From NCBI GenBank assembly GCA_963921825.1, contig OY997590.1:58022012-58086011 (forward strand): DNA of 64,000 bases, given 5' to 3'. The position numbers were made by a program, and so were the translations under genes. The first letter of the stretch is position 1; each line of letters starts with the position of its first letter. The notes beneath the pieces are model-generated. The model saw only the letters and a program-made list of their open reading frames with translations, ran no database searches and had not been told where the DNA came from. The DNA comes from Erodium maritimum (taxonomy: Eukaryota > Streptophyta > Magnoliopsida > Geraniales > Geraniaceae). Shown piece by piece: positions 9,480 through 21,345 of the stretch.

Positions 9480-9930
9480 TCCTCACTACCATTTCAGATC
9501 TTGTCTCATCTCCCATTTGTGCTTCCCTCGCCGAAACTCTACCAGCTGGCGATGTCACGACAACGAGCAACGACTATCGCCAATCCCACAGATTCATGAG
9601 CTCAGACGAGCGGACTGCAAATTGGAGGAGCGATCGGAGTAGCGGAGGAGCTCATATCACCGTCGCACCTCCACCTCGCGACTTCAAGACTAGATCTGGT
9701 CTTCCTTCCCTCCGACGAAGTCACGAAAACAGGATTTGCTTCATATCTAAAGTGGGCATGGCTTCTGCAGTTGATCTGAAATCCCAACCCCATATCAAAT
9801 CCTTTTTGTTTTGACATATCTAAATAGAACATGTGGAGACATGTTTCGAAGCCAAAAATCCTTATCCTTGATGAATATGGGTTCATATGGATCAACTCTA
9901 GAAGAGCCAAGGGAAGGGCCGGGACGATAA
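9480..9930. other. possible captured gene fragment inside the long-TIR element
   Basis: This stretch is markedly richer in GC than the A/T-rich TIRs around it and is open on both strands: 72 codons on + from 9596 and 114 codons on - from 9946. I do not recognise either product. Pack-MULE-type capture would explain it; the alternative is ordinary filler. Confidence 0.35.
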
Positions 9931-10124
9931 ACGATTTTTGGATCAAAATGTTTTAATTTGTTTTAAATTTAGTTTTAAAATAGTTAAACAAAACATTACA
10001 ATAATAGATTAAAAGTTAATTCAGATTTTATTAAGATTAAAATAATAATTAAAGGTTAATTAATGTTTTATTAAAGATTAATTAAGATTAAAATAATAAA
10101 ATTTGATTTTCTATATATTTTAAA

Positions 10125-10599
10125 GAGTTAAATATCGAAACTTACTCTTAAGTATTGGTCACGAACACTACATTACCCAACTTTTCAAAATGACAAATGC
10201 ACTACATAAGTATTGGTCACACGATTTTGTTAGTAAAAATGAATGGAATACTCCACTCTGTAAGTCATATGACCTCAAGTGTCATATAATGGATGGTAAA
10301 ATAACGTTTTCCCTTAATTATTTGACCTCTATACATTTTATAAGGAACATTACCATTGTTCCCTCGTTATTGTTCATTATAAAATGTATAGAGGTCAAAT
10401 ACTTAAGGGGAAAAAATGTCATTTTACCATCTATTATATGATACTTGAGGTCATATGACTAACGAAATGGAATATTCCGTCTATTTTTACTAACAAAATC
10501 GTGTGGCCAAAACTTAAGGTAGTGCATTTGTCACTTTGAAATGTTGGGGAGTGTAGTGTTCGTGACCAATACTTAAGAGTAAGTTTCGATATTTAACCC
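10125..10599. mobile_element. 475-bp fold-back MITE nested in the long-TIR element
   Basis: Target duplication TATTTTAAA at 10116-10124 and 10600-10608. The two arms (about 220 bp each, starting GAGTTAAATATCG and, on the other strand, GGGTTAAATATCG) are nearly complementary along their length, leaving a loop of only about 30-40 bases near 10345-10380. The 83-codon frame at 10190 is within the arm and is not a gene. Confidence 0.85.
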
Positions 10600-11054
10600 T
10601 ATTTTAAAAATAAAACTAATTTTTTTTTAAAGTAAAACTGTTTTTAAAAATAAATATGATATTTATAAAATAAAAACTAATAAAACTGATTTTTATATAT
10701 ATTTTTAAAAACAAAATCTAATTTTTATAGATTTTTTATAATAAAATCTGTTATATATATAATAATCTGAAAAATCCAATGGTATATATTTGAAAATTTT
10801 GCTATAGTTAGGGGTATTATAGAATTTTTACCTATTTTAGATGGAAAGTTAACTGAAGTCTAACAGTTAGGTACTAAACTGTTGATAAATGTTTTGTTTG
10901 GGTAATAAGCTGCAAAAAATTTATGCCAGAGTATCATTTTGAAAGTAAATATTTGGCAGGGTATAATATTAAAAATTTCCATAACTCTTTTAAGTATTAT
11001 TGAAACCCGTACCTTTCATTTAAAAAAGAAACAAGTTAAGTGATATTTTTCACG

Positions 11055-11871
11055 CGATACCCTTTCTCTCCAAAACCTAGGAAAAGCTCTTCGTCGCATG
11101 CCATGGTTATGCTTCTCTCGTCTACACATCCTCTCTCTTGCACCTTACCTATGGATCCTGCGTAGGTTTTTTCTATTAGGGTTTCTTTCGAGCCGTCTCT
11201 AGCCACCGCGACATTGACCTTCTCCCGCCACCAGCGAAGCGTCTCCCGACCTGTTTCGTTCCCTCCTCTGCAACTCCGGGGGTTTCCGCCTCTGAGGCCG
11301 TCGTCCTTGATGTTGTTGTTGCCGTCTTTGAAGCCGCCGCCATTTCTGATGTTGTCGCCGTCTATGATGCCGCCGTCGTCTCTAAAGTCGTCCCTAAAGC
11401 CGCAACCGCAGCCGGCGCTCCCTTCTCCCTGGCCTCCACCGCCACAACCGCCTCGACCCCTTTCATGATTATGGATCTGCTAATCGAGAGGGCCTTTTTA
11501 CTTTATTTGAGTTTGTCTTTACAGGATCAATACCTAGTGAATACATAATCGGGGATTTTTTCAGGGAGGGAACCCCGATTCATGTATTGCCTCCCACTAT
11601 TACTGTTGAAGTCCTTGGCCAATTTTCGGAGCAGGAATTCTAGTATCACCTTCTCAACCCCCGTCTTCCTTCCTTGCCTATACGACGTCCCAACTTACTG
11701 TTAGCTCGCCTCTATGACGCTCCATCCAATACTGTGAGGAATGGTTATAGTATAGAAAGAATAACGAACACTTTAAACTATGTCTGTTCTTCGTGGTCAA
11801 AGATTTATTCCTGACACACTTATATGTATTTGAAGTTTAAATTAATAAATTACACCTTTCGTTAAAAAAAG
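11055..11871 (+). mobile_element. LINE-derived retro-insertion with target duplication
   Basis: GTGATATTTTTCACG at 11040-11054 and GTGATATTTTCACG at 11872-11885 flank the insert. The 5' part is GC-rich with CT-rich sequence (11090-11460). The 3' end is AATTACACCTTTCGTTAAAAAAA, a typical A-tail. The internal block GTATTGCCTCCCACTATTA matches the element at about 52500-53175, which ends AATTACACGTTTTGTTCAGG plus A-run. The Pro-rich 84-codon frame at 11214 is probably not translated. Confidence 0.7.
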
Positions 11872-11885
11872 GTGATATTTTCACG

Positions 11886-12636
11886 ATAAGTAATGAAGCC
11901 ACCAACAAATACCTACCGTCCTTGTGGATATAAAATTGTTTACACTTATGTTTGAAGAAAATGTCTCTCTTAGGTTGGAGAGACCTATTAGCTACTAAGT
12001 GAATTTAGGTGGATCAATCAAAAACTCAAACGGGTAAGTGAAATTCATTTCTGCTTGATTTACAATTTTTAGACGTTGGATTCCAGCAATCTGCAATGTG
12101 TGAGTGCGATATATTGAGAAACAACTCGCCCCAACTGTTTGAGATCTACATTTGGATCTCACCAAAATCACCCCATCTATCATCCCGTTGAGAGATTCGG
12201 CATCATAAAGTAAGAGAAACAAACATATTCTACAAAACAAGAGGGTGTGATTAAAATTCATATATTCTTACAAACACAAGGCACCAATATGATGGATCCA
12301 TGAGAACTGTACTACTCTCTTTAGCAATAGCATATTGGTTTTGGGGAACATTCTGTTTGTAGCTCACTTTCATTTCACTTTAGATCTCCTGTCACTTGCA
12401 CCCACCACACACTCTTCAGATTCACATCACCTGCTTTCAATGTGGTCCATTTCTAAACTCCAGCACTTGCCATCAATCCGGCCATCAAATTCTCAATCCA
12501 TTGCTCACATAAAAGCTAATCTTGGTACCTTCACTTAACAACAACAACAACAACAACAGAAGAGTAAGGAGTTAAGAGAAAGCTCGATCTTATCACCACA
12601 TGTACTTGATTTTGCAAATTAGGCATAAAAATAAAG
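11886..12636. other. intergenic, no gene seen
   Basis: Unique-looking AT-rich sequence. It includes an (AAC)n microsatellite at 12538-12558. No coding frame is convincing. Confidence 0.6.
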
Positions 12637-12828
12637 TTGGATGCGGAAAATATTGAAACAAGGAATAGTTCAAAGATGATCTGTAAGAAACACAACTACA
12701 CAAGCTCAGTTTCCTTTATCATCTTTTACTTGCTTTTGCTAACCTTCTTTTCTTCTTTGATGGCCTTAGCACTGGTTGCTCTGATAAGCCATTTTAGGAG
12801 GGAGAATGGGACCCTGGCTGCTCCTTAG
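12637..12828 (+). CDS. hypothetical 63-residue membrane-type ORF
   Basis: Not recognised. An Asn/Lys-rich N-terminus of about 24 residues is followed by one strongly hydrophobic segment (residues 26-52, containing FIIFYLLLLTFF and ALALVALI) and a short tail. It stands alone in non-repetitive DNA about 1.7 kb upstream of the CLE gene. No TATA box or splice signals decide it. It could equally be a chance frame. Confidence 0.2.
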   Translation: MDAENIETRNSSKMICKKHNYTSSVSFIIFYLLLLTFFSSLMALALVALISHFRRENGTLAAP

Positions 12829-14530
12829 ATTTAAACCAAAGTACCAAAAAGGTCCCAACTTTAAGACCAGCCTCGAGAATCTACAAAGCCCTGTTATGTA
12901 ATTTTATGCACTTTCCCTACCTTCAATGTGAGCTAAATATCATATGTTTGGAGGTGGGATCCATCTGTATATTAAGGTTCTGATTTTAACCAACTTTAAC
13001 AGAAAACAGGAGTTTCTTATTGATCTGTTACCTTGTAGTTTGTGTCAATACCACAAACCAGACACAAGGCCCCACCATGACCAGCATATCTCAATTTCCT
13101 AATCAGGCAAACGCTCTAAACACAAGGAACAGAACAGGGGGGATTATATAATCCCTATTGGCTTGAAGTTGAAGCCACCCTATGGCTAGATCAGACAGAC
13201 ATGCATGTTGCCGCTCTTTGTACATGCATTAAATTCGTAAGAACGTCAAGAAACTTTAAAGCCAGATCTCAAATTCATGGTTAAGGACCAAATTGACAGG
13301 AGGTGCAAATTTAAGAAAGCCAAGATGAACATAGCAGGCATGACCTTGTCAAGATTTGAAGTTAGATGCATCTTCTGTTCATGTTTCATGTGTGGCATTT
13401 CCATATCTCTATAGATGTTTTGAACTACAAATGATAACCGGCACACATTACTCTTACTTTGATTTGTGGGGGAAAGAAGCATATCAGCACATTAACAAAT
13501 CTACTTGGACCTTGACCAGTCATCCTTTCATCATACCAACTATCTCACAATTTTGGTAAGAGTATACGACGTTTGCTTTAGAATGTTCCTAGTTGCATGT
13601 GATATCATAATTATAATAACTAACAGTAAAGAAAAGAGGACAAATAAAGGAAAAGGCAGTGTGCATAACAAACAAGTAAAACTTACAAAAAAGCGAGGCC
13701 GGGAATGTGTTTCTTTCGAAAGTTAACATGGGGATTTGGAGCTTGTAACCCAAAAAAGAGATTAAAGAAAAGCATAAAGAAACCCATTTAGCACAAGAAA
13801 CCAGGAACTCTTATTGGCATTGCATAGAGAAGAGAGCTCGGAATTCTAAAGTGAGAAGGGAAATCTTAGAATGGCATAAAGCAAGGGTTTGTTTCTTTGG
13901 GAGGCTGTTCTATTCATCCTTTCCCCTCTCATCTATTCTTTATATGACTTGCTACTGTAGCAATCCAGTATTATGAGTAGTGTCCCATACACATAAACTT
14001 GCTTTTCTTAATAACAAAGAAACGGTTATTTACCAGAACACCAGTTATCTCCATATTAGGATAACAGACTACGATCTACATCTACTGACATATATGCTAA
14101 TTATGTATCAGGTCCAAAAAGGCGGGTTCATAGACAAATAAGCATGGTTGGCTGATGTGGCAAGATGGAATGGTCCAAGAGACTGCGCTGGACAAATTTT
14201 TTACCAGACAGACACAGGGGAAATGATAGAGATGTAGGGAACACATTACAAAAGATACTTGGCTTCTCAAGGGTATTGTTCCAAAACCTTTATTCATCTT
14301 TGTTAGATTCTTCTATAACAGCCTTAATTTGTTTGAACTTAAGGCTTATGATTTGGGTGAATCCAAAATTCCTAGAGGTTTTCGGGGACCTACCTGCTTT
14401 ACACTTTAAAGGTCCTCCAAATCCAATAAGAGATCAAGGGCGGGCTTATATGTACAGGAATGGAACATAACATTAGAAGAATTACAAACTCAGACTTGCT
14501 TATTCTCTTATTACTCTAAGCAAAACGAGA
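12829..14530. other. intergenic and upstream region of the CLE gene
   Basis: No gene seen. The frames here are short and overlapping. The last few hundred bases are presumably the promoter of the CLE gene, but I see no clear TATA box. Confidence 0.5.
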
Positions 14531-14564
14531 TACTTCTATTCTTGTTTGCTTGAGTGTTGAAACC

Positions 14565-14849
14565 ATGGCTTTCAGTACTCATAGAGTGCTCATCTTTCTT
14601 ATCTGTATTGCGTTGTTGGCATTTAAACCAGATACAGTTTCAGGCTCTAGAAATATAGGCCTTATGCTCGGTCAGAGCCACGAAGGCAATGGGTTGATAC
14701 AATGGAACCAGCGAACTCTTAAGGCTGTTTCCACAAAGGATCTAAACACCAAGAAGGCATCAGCACCAGTAGCTGGGATACCTGATCCCAACAAATCAAA
14801 CAAGAGAAGGGTCCGAAGAGGATCAGATCCTATCCACAACAGGTCTTGA
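14565..14849 (+). CDS. CLE45: CLE45-like secreted signalling peptide precursor
   Basis: The precursor is 94 residues from the ATG at 14565, which has a strong context (ACCATGG) and begins a good signal peptide (MAFSTHRVLIFLICIALLAF, cleavage likely near VSG). An ATG five codons upstream (14550) is in frame but would put charged residues before it. A variable, polar middle of about 50 residues leads to the C-terminal CLE dodecapeptide RRVRRGSDPIHN (residues 81-92), followed only by RS. This motif is the one I know for CLE45 of Arabidopsis, a peptide perceived by BAM3-type receptor kinases that restrains protophloem differentiation in roots. The gene is intronless, as is common for CLE genes. 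It should be secreted and processed to the 12-residue peptide, possibly with proline hydroxylation. I see no damage. It is one of two intact host genes in the window. Confidence 0.9.
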   Translation: MAFSTHRVLIFLICIALLAFKPDTVSGSRNIGLMLGQSHEGNGLIQWNQRTLKAVSTKDLNTKKASAPVAGIPDPNKSNKRRVRRGSDPIHNRS

Positions 14850-16061
14850 TGCATTCAAGTCCTTTCTTCAGTCAGAGAGTGACATAAGAAGAATGATGGC
14901 ATATACAAATGGAAGGAGCTTCTGCCATTGTGGAGAGAACTCGAAAGTGGTCAACTCTGTCTGGTTTCACAGGGAGTTATCAAGGGGCTGGTTAGTGTTT
15001 TTTCTATCTTGTTTTAAAAGTTTTATTATAGAGACATGTATAGTGAACCTATTAGAGATGGTCATTGAAGGCATTCAGTAAGCCAGTATCATCTCTGTAC
15101 AATGAGCTGGAATCATGATCAATGACTACCGATAAAGTATGGTACAGATAGTGGTGCAGGCTCCCAAGAAAACAACATACATAGTTGTTTCATCAATTTT
15201 TTCTTTGAAGAGGTTTTTATATTTGTTTGCGTTAAAGTAGTTTCTTTTTTGCATGTTATAGCAGAATTCTTTTGTATTCCTCCAGCTCTAACAGAAGTTT
15301 TGAAATTTCAAATGAATACATTTTTGCACTTCAATTTCTAAAATGTTGAGAGAACTTACGTTTCTCTTCTAAACAAAAACAAATGTAACCATGTACAAAT
15401 TACATATCCTTACTTTTTTAGTCATAAAATTTTATTAAAACTCCTTTCAAATGAAAGAGTACATTGGAAAGTAATAAAGCCTACAGATATATACAGGGAA
15501 CTCATGCAAAGTTTCAAACCCACAAAACTTCGGCAAACCAGAGCAGAAAGATAAAGCTATATATTTCACAGAAACCTGGATGAGAAATGAAGTTCCAGAA
15601 GAAAATCCTTCATGATTTAAAGAAAAAAAAATTCTATCATTCAGATGGCAGTCATTTAATCATTTTGAAATCTTTGTTCATGATTTAGGATTATCATACC
15701 TAATACCTATACATCACAAGGGAAGAAAACCATGTGGAAGATGAAGCTATAAACTATTACATTAAGTCATCACTATAGTGCTGCACTAGGACAAACAACT
15801 ACTCAAATTGGAGTAGAATCTTCTAAAGCTATCCATATCTCACTCTTGTTGTCTCAGATAATTCCCATATAATATGAACTTGTTCTTTTAACAAGATTGC
15901 ATTATAAAGACATGATATACCTAGCAGCCCAACATCAACATACATGACAAAAGGGGTTCACTCAGCGTCAATCTTAAGAGCACAGTAGCTCATGATAGAA
16001 GTAACTATAGGGAGTGATGATAGCAGCATCCAAGCGCACCTTGAGTAGTGCCGTAGTGGTG
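14850..16061. other. 3' flank of the CLE gene and intergenic
   Basis: No coding sequence supported. At 15411-15470 a T-rich start followed by AAAATTTTATTAAAACTCC resembles an antisense LINE 3' end, but I find no target duplication. Confidence 0.45.
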
Positions 16062-16075
16062 TCACTACAAGTGTT

Positions 16076-16414
16076 TTTTTTATAAGCTCGATTTTTTTAT
16101 TAAAAAAGACCAAATCCAAGAAGGATCAGGACAAAAAATCACCAACGTGTACAATGGAACTCTCAAAAGAGCTAAAGGGCCAAAGCCCGAAAAAGAGGAT
16201 ACAAATCCAAAATGGACGACCAAAAATCAACCCTCATCAGTGACCCACTCTTCACCTTCCGAGGTCAAATTCGGATCATCAAATGTCTTCTCCTTAAGGG
16301 CCTTGGTTTGAGCAGTTAGAGCAATCTGCTTCCACACATCAGCAGCGGTAGCAGTAACTCGGTCATGCTCCACGGACCTGGTATTGTAGAAACACCGGGG
16401 GTCCGGCAAACGAA
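16076..16414 (-). mobile_element. 5'-truncated LINE insertion with 14-bp target duplication
   Basis: TCACTACAAGTGTT occurs at 16062-16075 and 16415-16428. The insert begins with T-runs and ATTTTTTTATTAAAAAAG, meaning the A-tail lies on the minus strand. A minus-strand frame ending at 16227 (DVWKQIALTAQTKAL) may be the C-terminus of an ORF; I cannot name it. TSD length and orientation are typical of target-primed reverse transcription. Confidence 0.8.
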
Positions 16415-16428
16415 TCACTACAAGTGTT

Positions 16429-18640
16429 AATATGAGAAAATGGGAAGGTATGTGACTGTATAGAAGTGAAGGAAAGAGAACAACTTTTATCAAGCAGTAT
16501 AAGTTTAACACAGAAAGTGGAATATCGGGAGCTTGGGGGTCGGCAGGGGAATGGGATAGGCAAGAACAGTAGTCAACAGAAAAGTTAGGAAATCAGAATC
16601 CAAAATAAAATTTCTCAGTTGTGTGATATTAGACTCAAATATCTTTGTACAGAAACATGAAAGAGCCTTACCTATTACCAATGCTATAGATATATACTAC
16701 TAAACCTCATGAATTTCCGTATCCCCTCATACTTGTTCTACTAATGCAAGAGGAAAGACTCAAAACGCTCTAAATTTGCCAACACCATCGGAAGCAGAAT
16801 GAGTATTTTCTGGAAGTTTCAATCAAGTCTAAGTGAAACAGGATCTAAGCATGCTCATCCAGAAAGTTGAGAGAGAACAGTTTCCTCTTCACTGACAGAC
16901 CTCCTTTATTGGATACGGTTCTTCTAATGATTAGGTTCAGTATATAGCAATTATCTTTCAAAGCCTTATTTACGTTAAACAACAGTAGCTAGGAATCTGA
17001 ACACAGATCATCCTTAGATAAGAAATCATATCAACTAAGGTATTTTTGTATTATATGAAACAAGGAAAAGAAATGTAAGTAATCCTCAAGTGATCCATGA
17101 CCTATCAAATGTGCATAAGTCTGGATACACAAAATGAGACAGAAAAGTACCTATGATCCTGAACTTTGAGATTGCACAATTTCTCATGCGCATTAGCAAT
17201 CTATGGATGCGCCTCTTTGCATTGAATTTAAGGTATCATGTCCTCCACCATTTCACAGCTCAATTTTCTACAAACAATTTAGTATTTACACGCATGGATC
17301 CTAAATATCAAACTCAAATTGATCACATTCTGTAAACTTGGTAGGTCAACTAATTATTGATGTTACAACTCAATTCATGATCCAAAATTTCAGTCAAATT
17401 AACCACGAAGTATGATCCTCTACTCCACTCCATTTTAAGTTTCAAGCAAATATGAGCTAAATCGAGAGAATTGCAGAAAGAGAAAGCAGTTCTACCACTA
17501 TCATTGAACTGAAACACTAGAACACCAAAGCAAGACAAACAGGAAATAGACAACACCATAACTCCAGTTCCTGATAAAAATTTGAACCTTTTTATGTGAT
17601 TAACCCTGAAAATGTAGTCCTTATCGCGTACCTGATTCAGTCTCTAAGAATCTTCAATCCTCAGATAGTCATAACCACTGAGCCACATTCAACCTTCGGA
17701 TATCCAGAAGTAATTCAGCTCCACAGAGAAAGCTCCATCTGGGCATCATCAGAGCACAAATTTGAGCTGTACCAGTCGCCTGAAACAGTGAGTGCGTTTT
17801 GGTAGGGGAAATTAGCGAAATGGCCTCAAACAGTAGGTTTTTGAACTTCTGTATTTTTTTATTTTATCAAAACCCATGAAAACCCAATTTTATCCTTAAC
17901 TCAAATTCTGCTCTTACTCATTCCCAACTTAGTCTACCTTATTGTATCCTTCCTCTCAAACTCCGTCCCTCTTTTTCTTTCTCTTTGTATCTCGCTGTTG
18001 AATCGATCTCTCCATCTTGTCTATAATTATCGGCATCGTTATAAGATCAGGGCATCGTCGTATCGTTTTTCTTCTCTAAGGTATGTTACGACTCGTTTTC
18101 CTATCGATCTAGATTTATGGAGTTTAGTATTGAACTTGCTTTACTTGAAATTCCAGCAACATTAATTTAGATATAGATAAAGAGGATTTGTAAATTTTGT
18201 TGGAATATTGGTCGATATAGAAACGTTTATAGGTGTCAGGTTTGGAAAATTTAACCGAGTGAAGGGTTGTGTGCGATCGAGATAACGTTGAGGCCGTAAG
18301 TCAAATATCCCAACCGGTACAGTTTTTTATGGACGGGTTGGGTTGTTTGGTCTCGATCGAGACATTATATGTGTATGTTGAACAAACTTTGGTCGAACAT
18401 TCTCGATCGGTTATTTATGTGTGGTATTCGACAGATGCATCTTAATTAATGATTATATAAGTTTGATTTGATCTCTTCTTATTTTTATTTCATAAATGTG
18501 ATCATGTAATAATGATAAGGGGTTTACATTCAGATATTACATAATAATACATACTTGTTTTTTGTTAAATGTGGGTAGTGCATTGCTTGGATAATGGGGG
18601 CGGCGACAAATTACCTGTGTTTGACCCCAAGATAGAGCAG
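16429..18640. other. intergenic, no gene seen
   Basis: AT-rich with many stops on both strands. At 17810-18110 a stretch beginning GGGGAAATTAGCGAAATGGCC, followed by CT-rich sequence and a TCTAAG/GTATGTT donor-like site, could be the end and first exon of a transposon, but I find no partner end. Confidence 0.45.
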
Positions 18641-18648
18641 TGTTGGGG

Positions 18649-19440
18649 ACTGATGAGCGTAAATGTGTCCTACTTAATTTGACCATTTCTCCATATTTTT
18701 ACCTTGTTTGTGCCTCGTTTTTATATTTTTAGCGTTTACTAATAACCGCGCTAAACCTCGGTCTTTGTCAATATTTTTCAAGTGCTCAAAAAATATTCAT
18801 GATTGGTCTTATTTTGGAGGCCGTGAAAAAACAAAAATGTTGGCTCAAGAACGAGGGGATCGGAGCACAAGTAAAATGGGAATGAGTGATTGAAGTTTAA
18901 ATTTAAAAATTGGGAAGAGCTAAACCTGCCTTCATCCAGTGTTTCGAAGCGCACAGACTGGTTCGTGAGCCCGCGCGCCTACACCTGCAGATTCGTTGAC
19001 TTTCTTAGTTGACCTGATAAGAGGTCCCTAGGCCCGGTTGCACGAATGGGTTTCAGCATCCGTCCGCACCAGATTATTTGATTCGGCGCAAACACCTCCC
19101 TTCACATTTCGCGTGAAATCAAAGTAGGACATTTTATTTTTATTCATATGTTGTCTGTGTATATAAATATGAGGGAGGAGTGAATTATAGATCGGATTTT
19201 CTCTCTCAAATCTATTTCAATTTTTGTTTATTTTTATTTTCTCCTTTTCTCTCTTTTGATCTTCATTTGTTCTTGAGTGTTCTTCATCTTGGAAGAAAAT
19301 TCTACCACTTGAGGTCATAGCTAAGACGATCCAAGGAGGATTCAAGCATCCATGAGCCTCCCACCATCTCCAACTTCTCCATTTGCATGTATTGAAGCTT
19401 TGGAGAGTTGAAAATGATGGGTTTGCGAGCTAAAAGAGTA
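18649..19440 (+). mobile_element. LTR-like fragment
   Basis: The segment starts TGATGAGCGTAAATG, has a TATA box (TATATAAATATGAGGG at about 19160) followed by TCTCTCTCAAATC and a CT-rich leader, as in plant LTRs. The 3' boundary is lost at the junction with the next element. Family unknown. Confidence 0.4.
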
Positions 19441-20492
19441 TTTTAATTGGGTTTGCAACTTCTCCACGAGGCTCCTAGTGCCTCGTGGTACGTAGGTAGG
19501 CGTCATGTCGTATATATACGCTGCACGGATAAACGCACATGTTCAGTTCTTAATTTCGTAACAAGCGACGCGCTTAAGTCACTAGCGTTCACACGCGTTT
19601 CACAAAAGTCATACTCAAATCAACAACAGACTGCCTTTAGCATAGTCATAACTAGTTTCACACAACAGGGAAACCCGTACACTTGTGTGCCTCACAAGTC
19701 AATCACACAGTTCAACAATTCCACACAAGAGTCACACATTCCACAATTCACGTCAGAGTAATTCCACAGAAGTCTCAACGTCAACTTAACTCCACAAGTA
19801 CAAACCTCAATTCAGTTTCAGGGTTCTTAACACTTTCTCTTTCTAACATAACATTCCATGTCGATATCATGTCGTTACAACCTGGTTCAGGCGTCCCCAA
19901 ATTACGTTGTAACCACTTGATATCCCCCCATCACCTTCGACTACAGTGGTGCCCCAGAGTCAGACTGTGATAGTACAAACACTTCAGTTTTGCATAAATT
20001 TAGGCATGACCCGTTTGAAAATTTTACTAACCATCTGCTTACGCGAGCCATTCAACTCACATCCTGCACAAGCATTCAACACCATCATAGCACACAGCAA
20101 GTCATCGTAGCTATACACCTCGGGTCTCGGTAATTACACAAGTACCACCCGACCAAGTCAACACTTCAAACTTAACCAATCGGTCAACGGCCGAATAAGG
20201 TAGCAGACCCACTAAAACGGTCAATCAACCAAGACAAGCAAGTCATCACACAGCTCGAGCATCGCTCGCTAAGTCAACCTCGATCTCAATTGATCGGCAC
20301 GACAGCTCAACCAAGGCACACATCCCAACACAGAACAAGGCAAAACACAAACAACGCACTTCACTACCCGAGACTCTCGTCGTCTCGGATCTACGCGCAG
20401 GACATTTCCGATTTGCGTAACCGAACAACAAAAACCTAACGACTGAACTCTACCCACCTAATTGACGTACGGTCTGAAGTTTTGAAAAACCA
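19441..20492 (-). mobile_element. non-coding internal region of LTR element A1
   Basis: This is the minus-strand sequence downstream of the A1 primer-binding site. No gag or pol domain is visible in any frame, which fits a large non-autonomous (LARD-like) LTR element. The left end is fused to the LTR-like fragment at 18649-19440. Confidence 0.45.
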
Positions 20493-20505
20493 GGCTCTGA
20501 TACCA
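20493..20505 (-). promoter_or_regulatory. primer-binding site for initiator Met-tRNA
   Basis: On the minus strand TGGTATCAGAGCC, an exact 13-base match to the known initiator Met-tRNA site. It is separated by three bases from the LTR end GGGGCGTGACA. Confidence 0.85.
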
Positions 20506-21059
20506 AATTGTCACGCCCCAAATCCGGTTTTGACCAGACTCGAGACGTGAACTAAAAACAATAATAAATAAACAAATTTAAACGAAATAAAATTCTGAAT
20601 TTAGTTTCAAATCAACAGTTCCGGTGCCATGAGTCAAACGCTCAAAATCCAAGATAAAGAAAGACAATGTTTAGTACAAAAAGAGGAAGTACGTCTCTAC
20701 TAAGTAAGTAATCCACGGACTCTCGATGAGCTCCCGAGCTCCGAGACGTCCTCTAAACCCACTCACGATCGAAACCTGTAAAACAGTAAATAGCGGGGGT
20801 GAGCTTTCGCTCAGTAGGAGAAAGTAGTAAAAGGGAAGGACTTCCGCTCCTTCGTCACAATTACTCGATCAATAACACATACTAGTAAAAGACAACACAA
20901 ACAGAAACCAACAGGAACACAACATTATCGACAACAGAATCAAGCTAAAGGAACACACAAACAACAGAATATTATGCTGCAACGCCAACTACGAGCGCCA
21001 CCCAAACCCGACATCTTACAGACATAAGACAAGTATACCATGATACTCTGATCACCACG

Positions 21060-21345
21060 TACAGCTCAACACATCATACCGGAATACACCATCGGTCTAG
21101 ATGTCTTCCTGGACATACATCATCGGGGTGAAACAAATACATCATACCTGAATACACCATCGGTCTAAATGTCTTCCCGGACACACAACATCGAGGTGAA
21201 ACAACTACATCATACCTGAATACACCATCGGTCTAGATGTCTTCACGGACACACGGCATCGGGGTGAAACAACACATCATACCGGAATACACCATCGGTC
21301 TAGATGTCTTCCCGGACACACAACATCGGGGTAACGCTCACAACA
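21060..21345. repeat. minisatellite in LTR A1, 66-69-bp unit
   Basis: Four units of CATACCGGAATACACCATCG followed by GTCTAGATGTCTTCC..GACACA. A degenerate fifth follows to about 21400. A shorter version lies at the equivalent place in LTR A2 (58330-58530). Confidence 0.85.

Larger units (their letters stand above)
9191..10980. mobile_element. Mutator-like long-TIR element, non-autonomous, with GC-richer insert
   Basis: Target duplication ATAACTCTTT at 9181-9190 and 10981-10990. Terminal inverted repeats extend about 200 bp; left begins CGGAAAATTTCAATATAATA and right (reverse complement) GGAAATTTTTAATATTATAC, with clear matches to CAAAATGATAC, TTACCAACA/TTATCAACA and AACTTTCC. Duplications of 9-10 bp and long TIRs fit Mutator-like elements. 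No transposase is present. The interior has a GC-richer stretch at 9480-9930 and a nested fold-back at 10125-10599. Confidence 0.8.

Noticed and set aside
11214-11468. 84-codon Pro/Ser/Leu-rich plus frame
   Set aside because: It lies in the GC-rich leader of a retro-element with a target duplication; no conserved domain.
12335-13726. Short frames upstream of the CLE gene
   Set aside because: No domain or signal supports them and they overlap on both strands. Only the 12637-12828 membrane-type frame is kept, at low confidence.
17810-18110. Possible transposon end and first exon
   Set aside because: The start GGGGAAATTAGCGAAATGG looks end-like, but no inverted partner or duplication was found.
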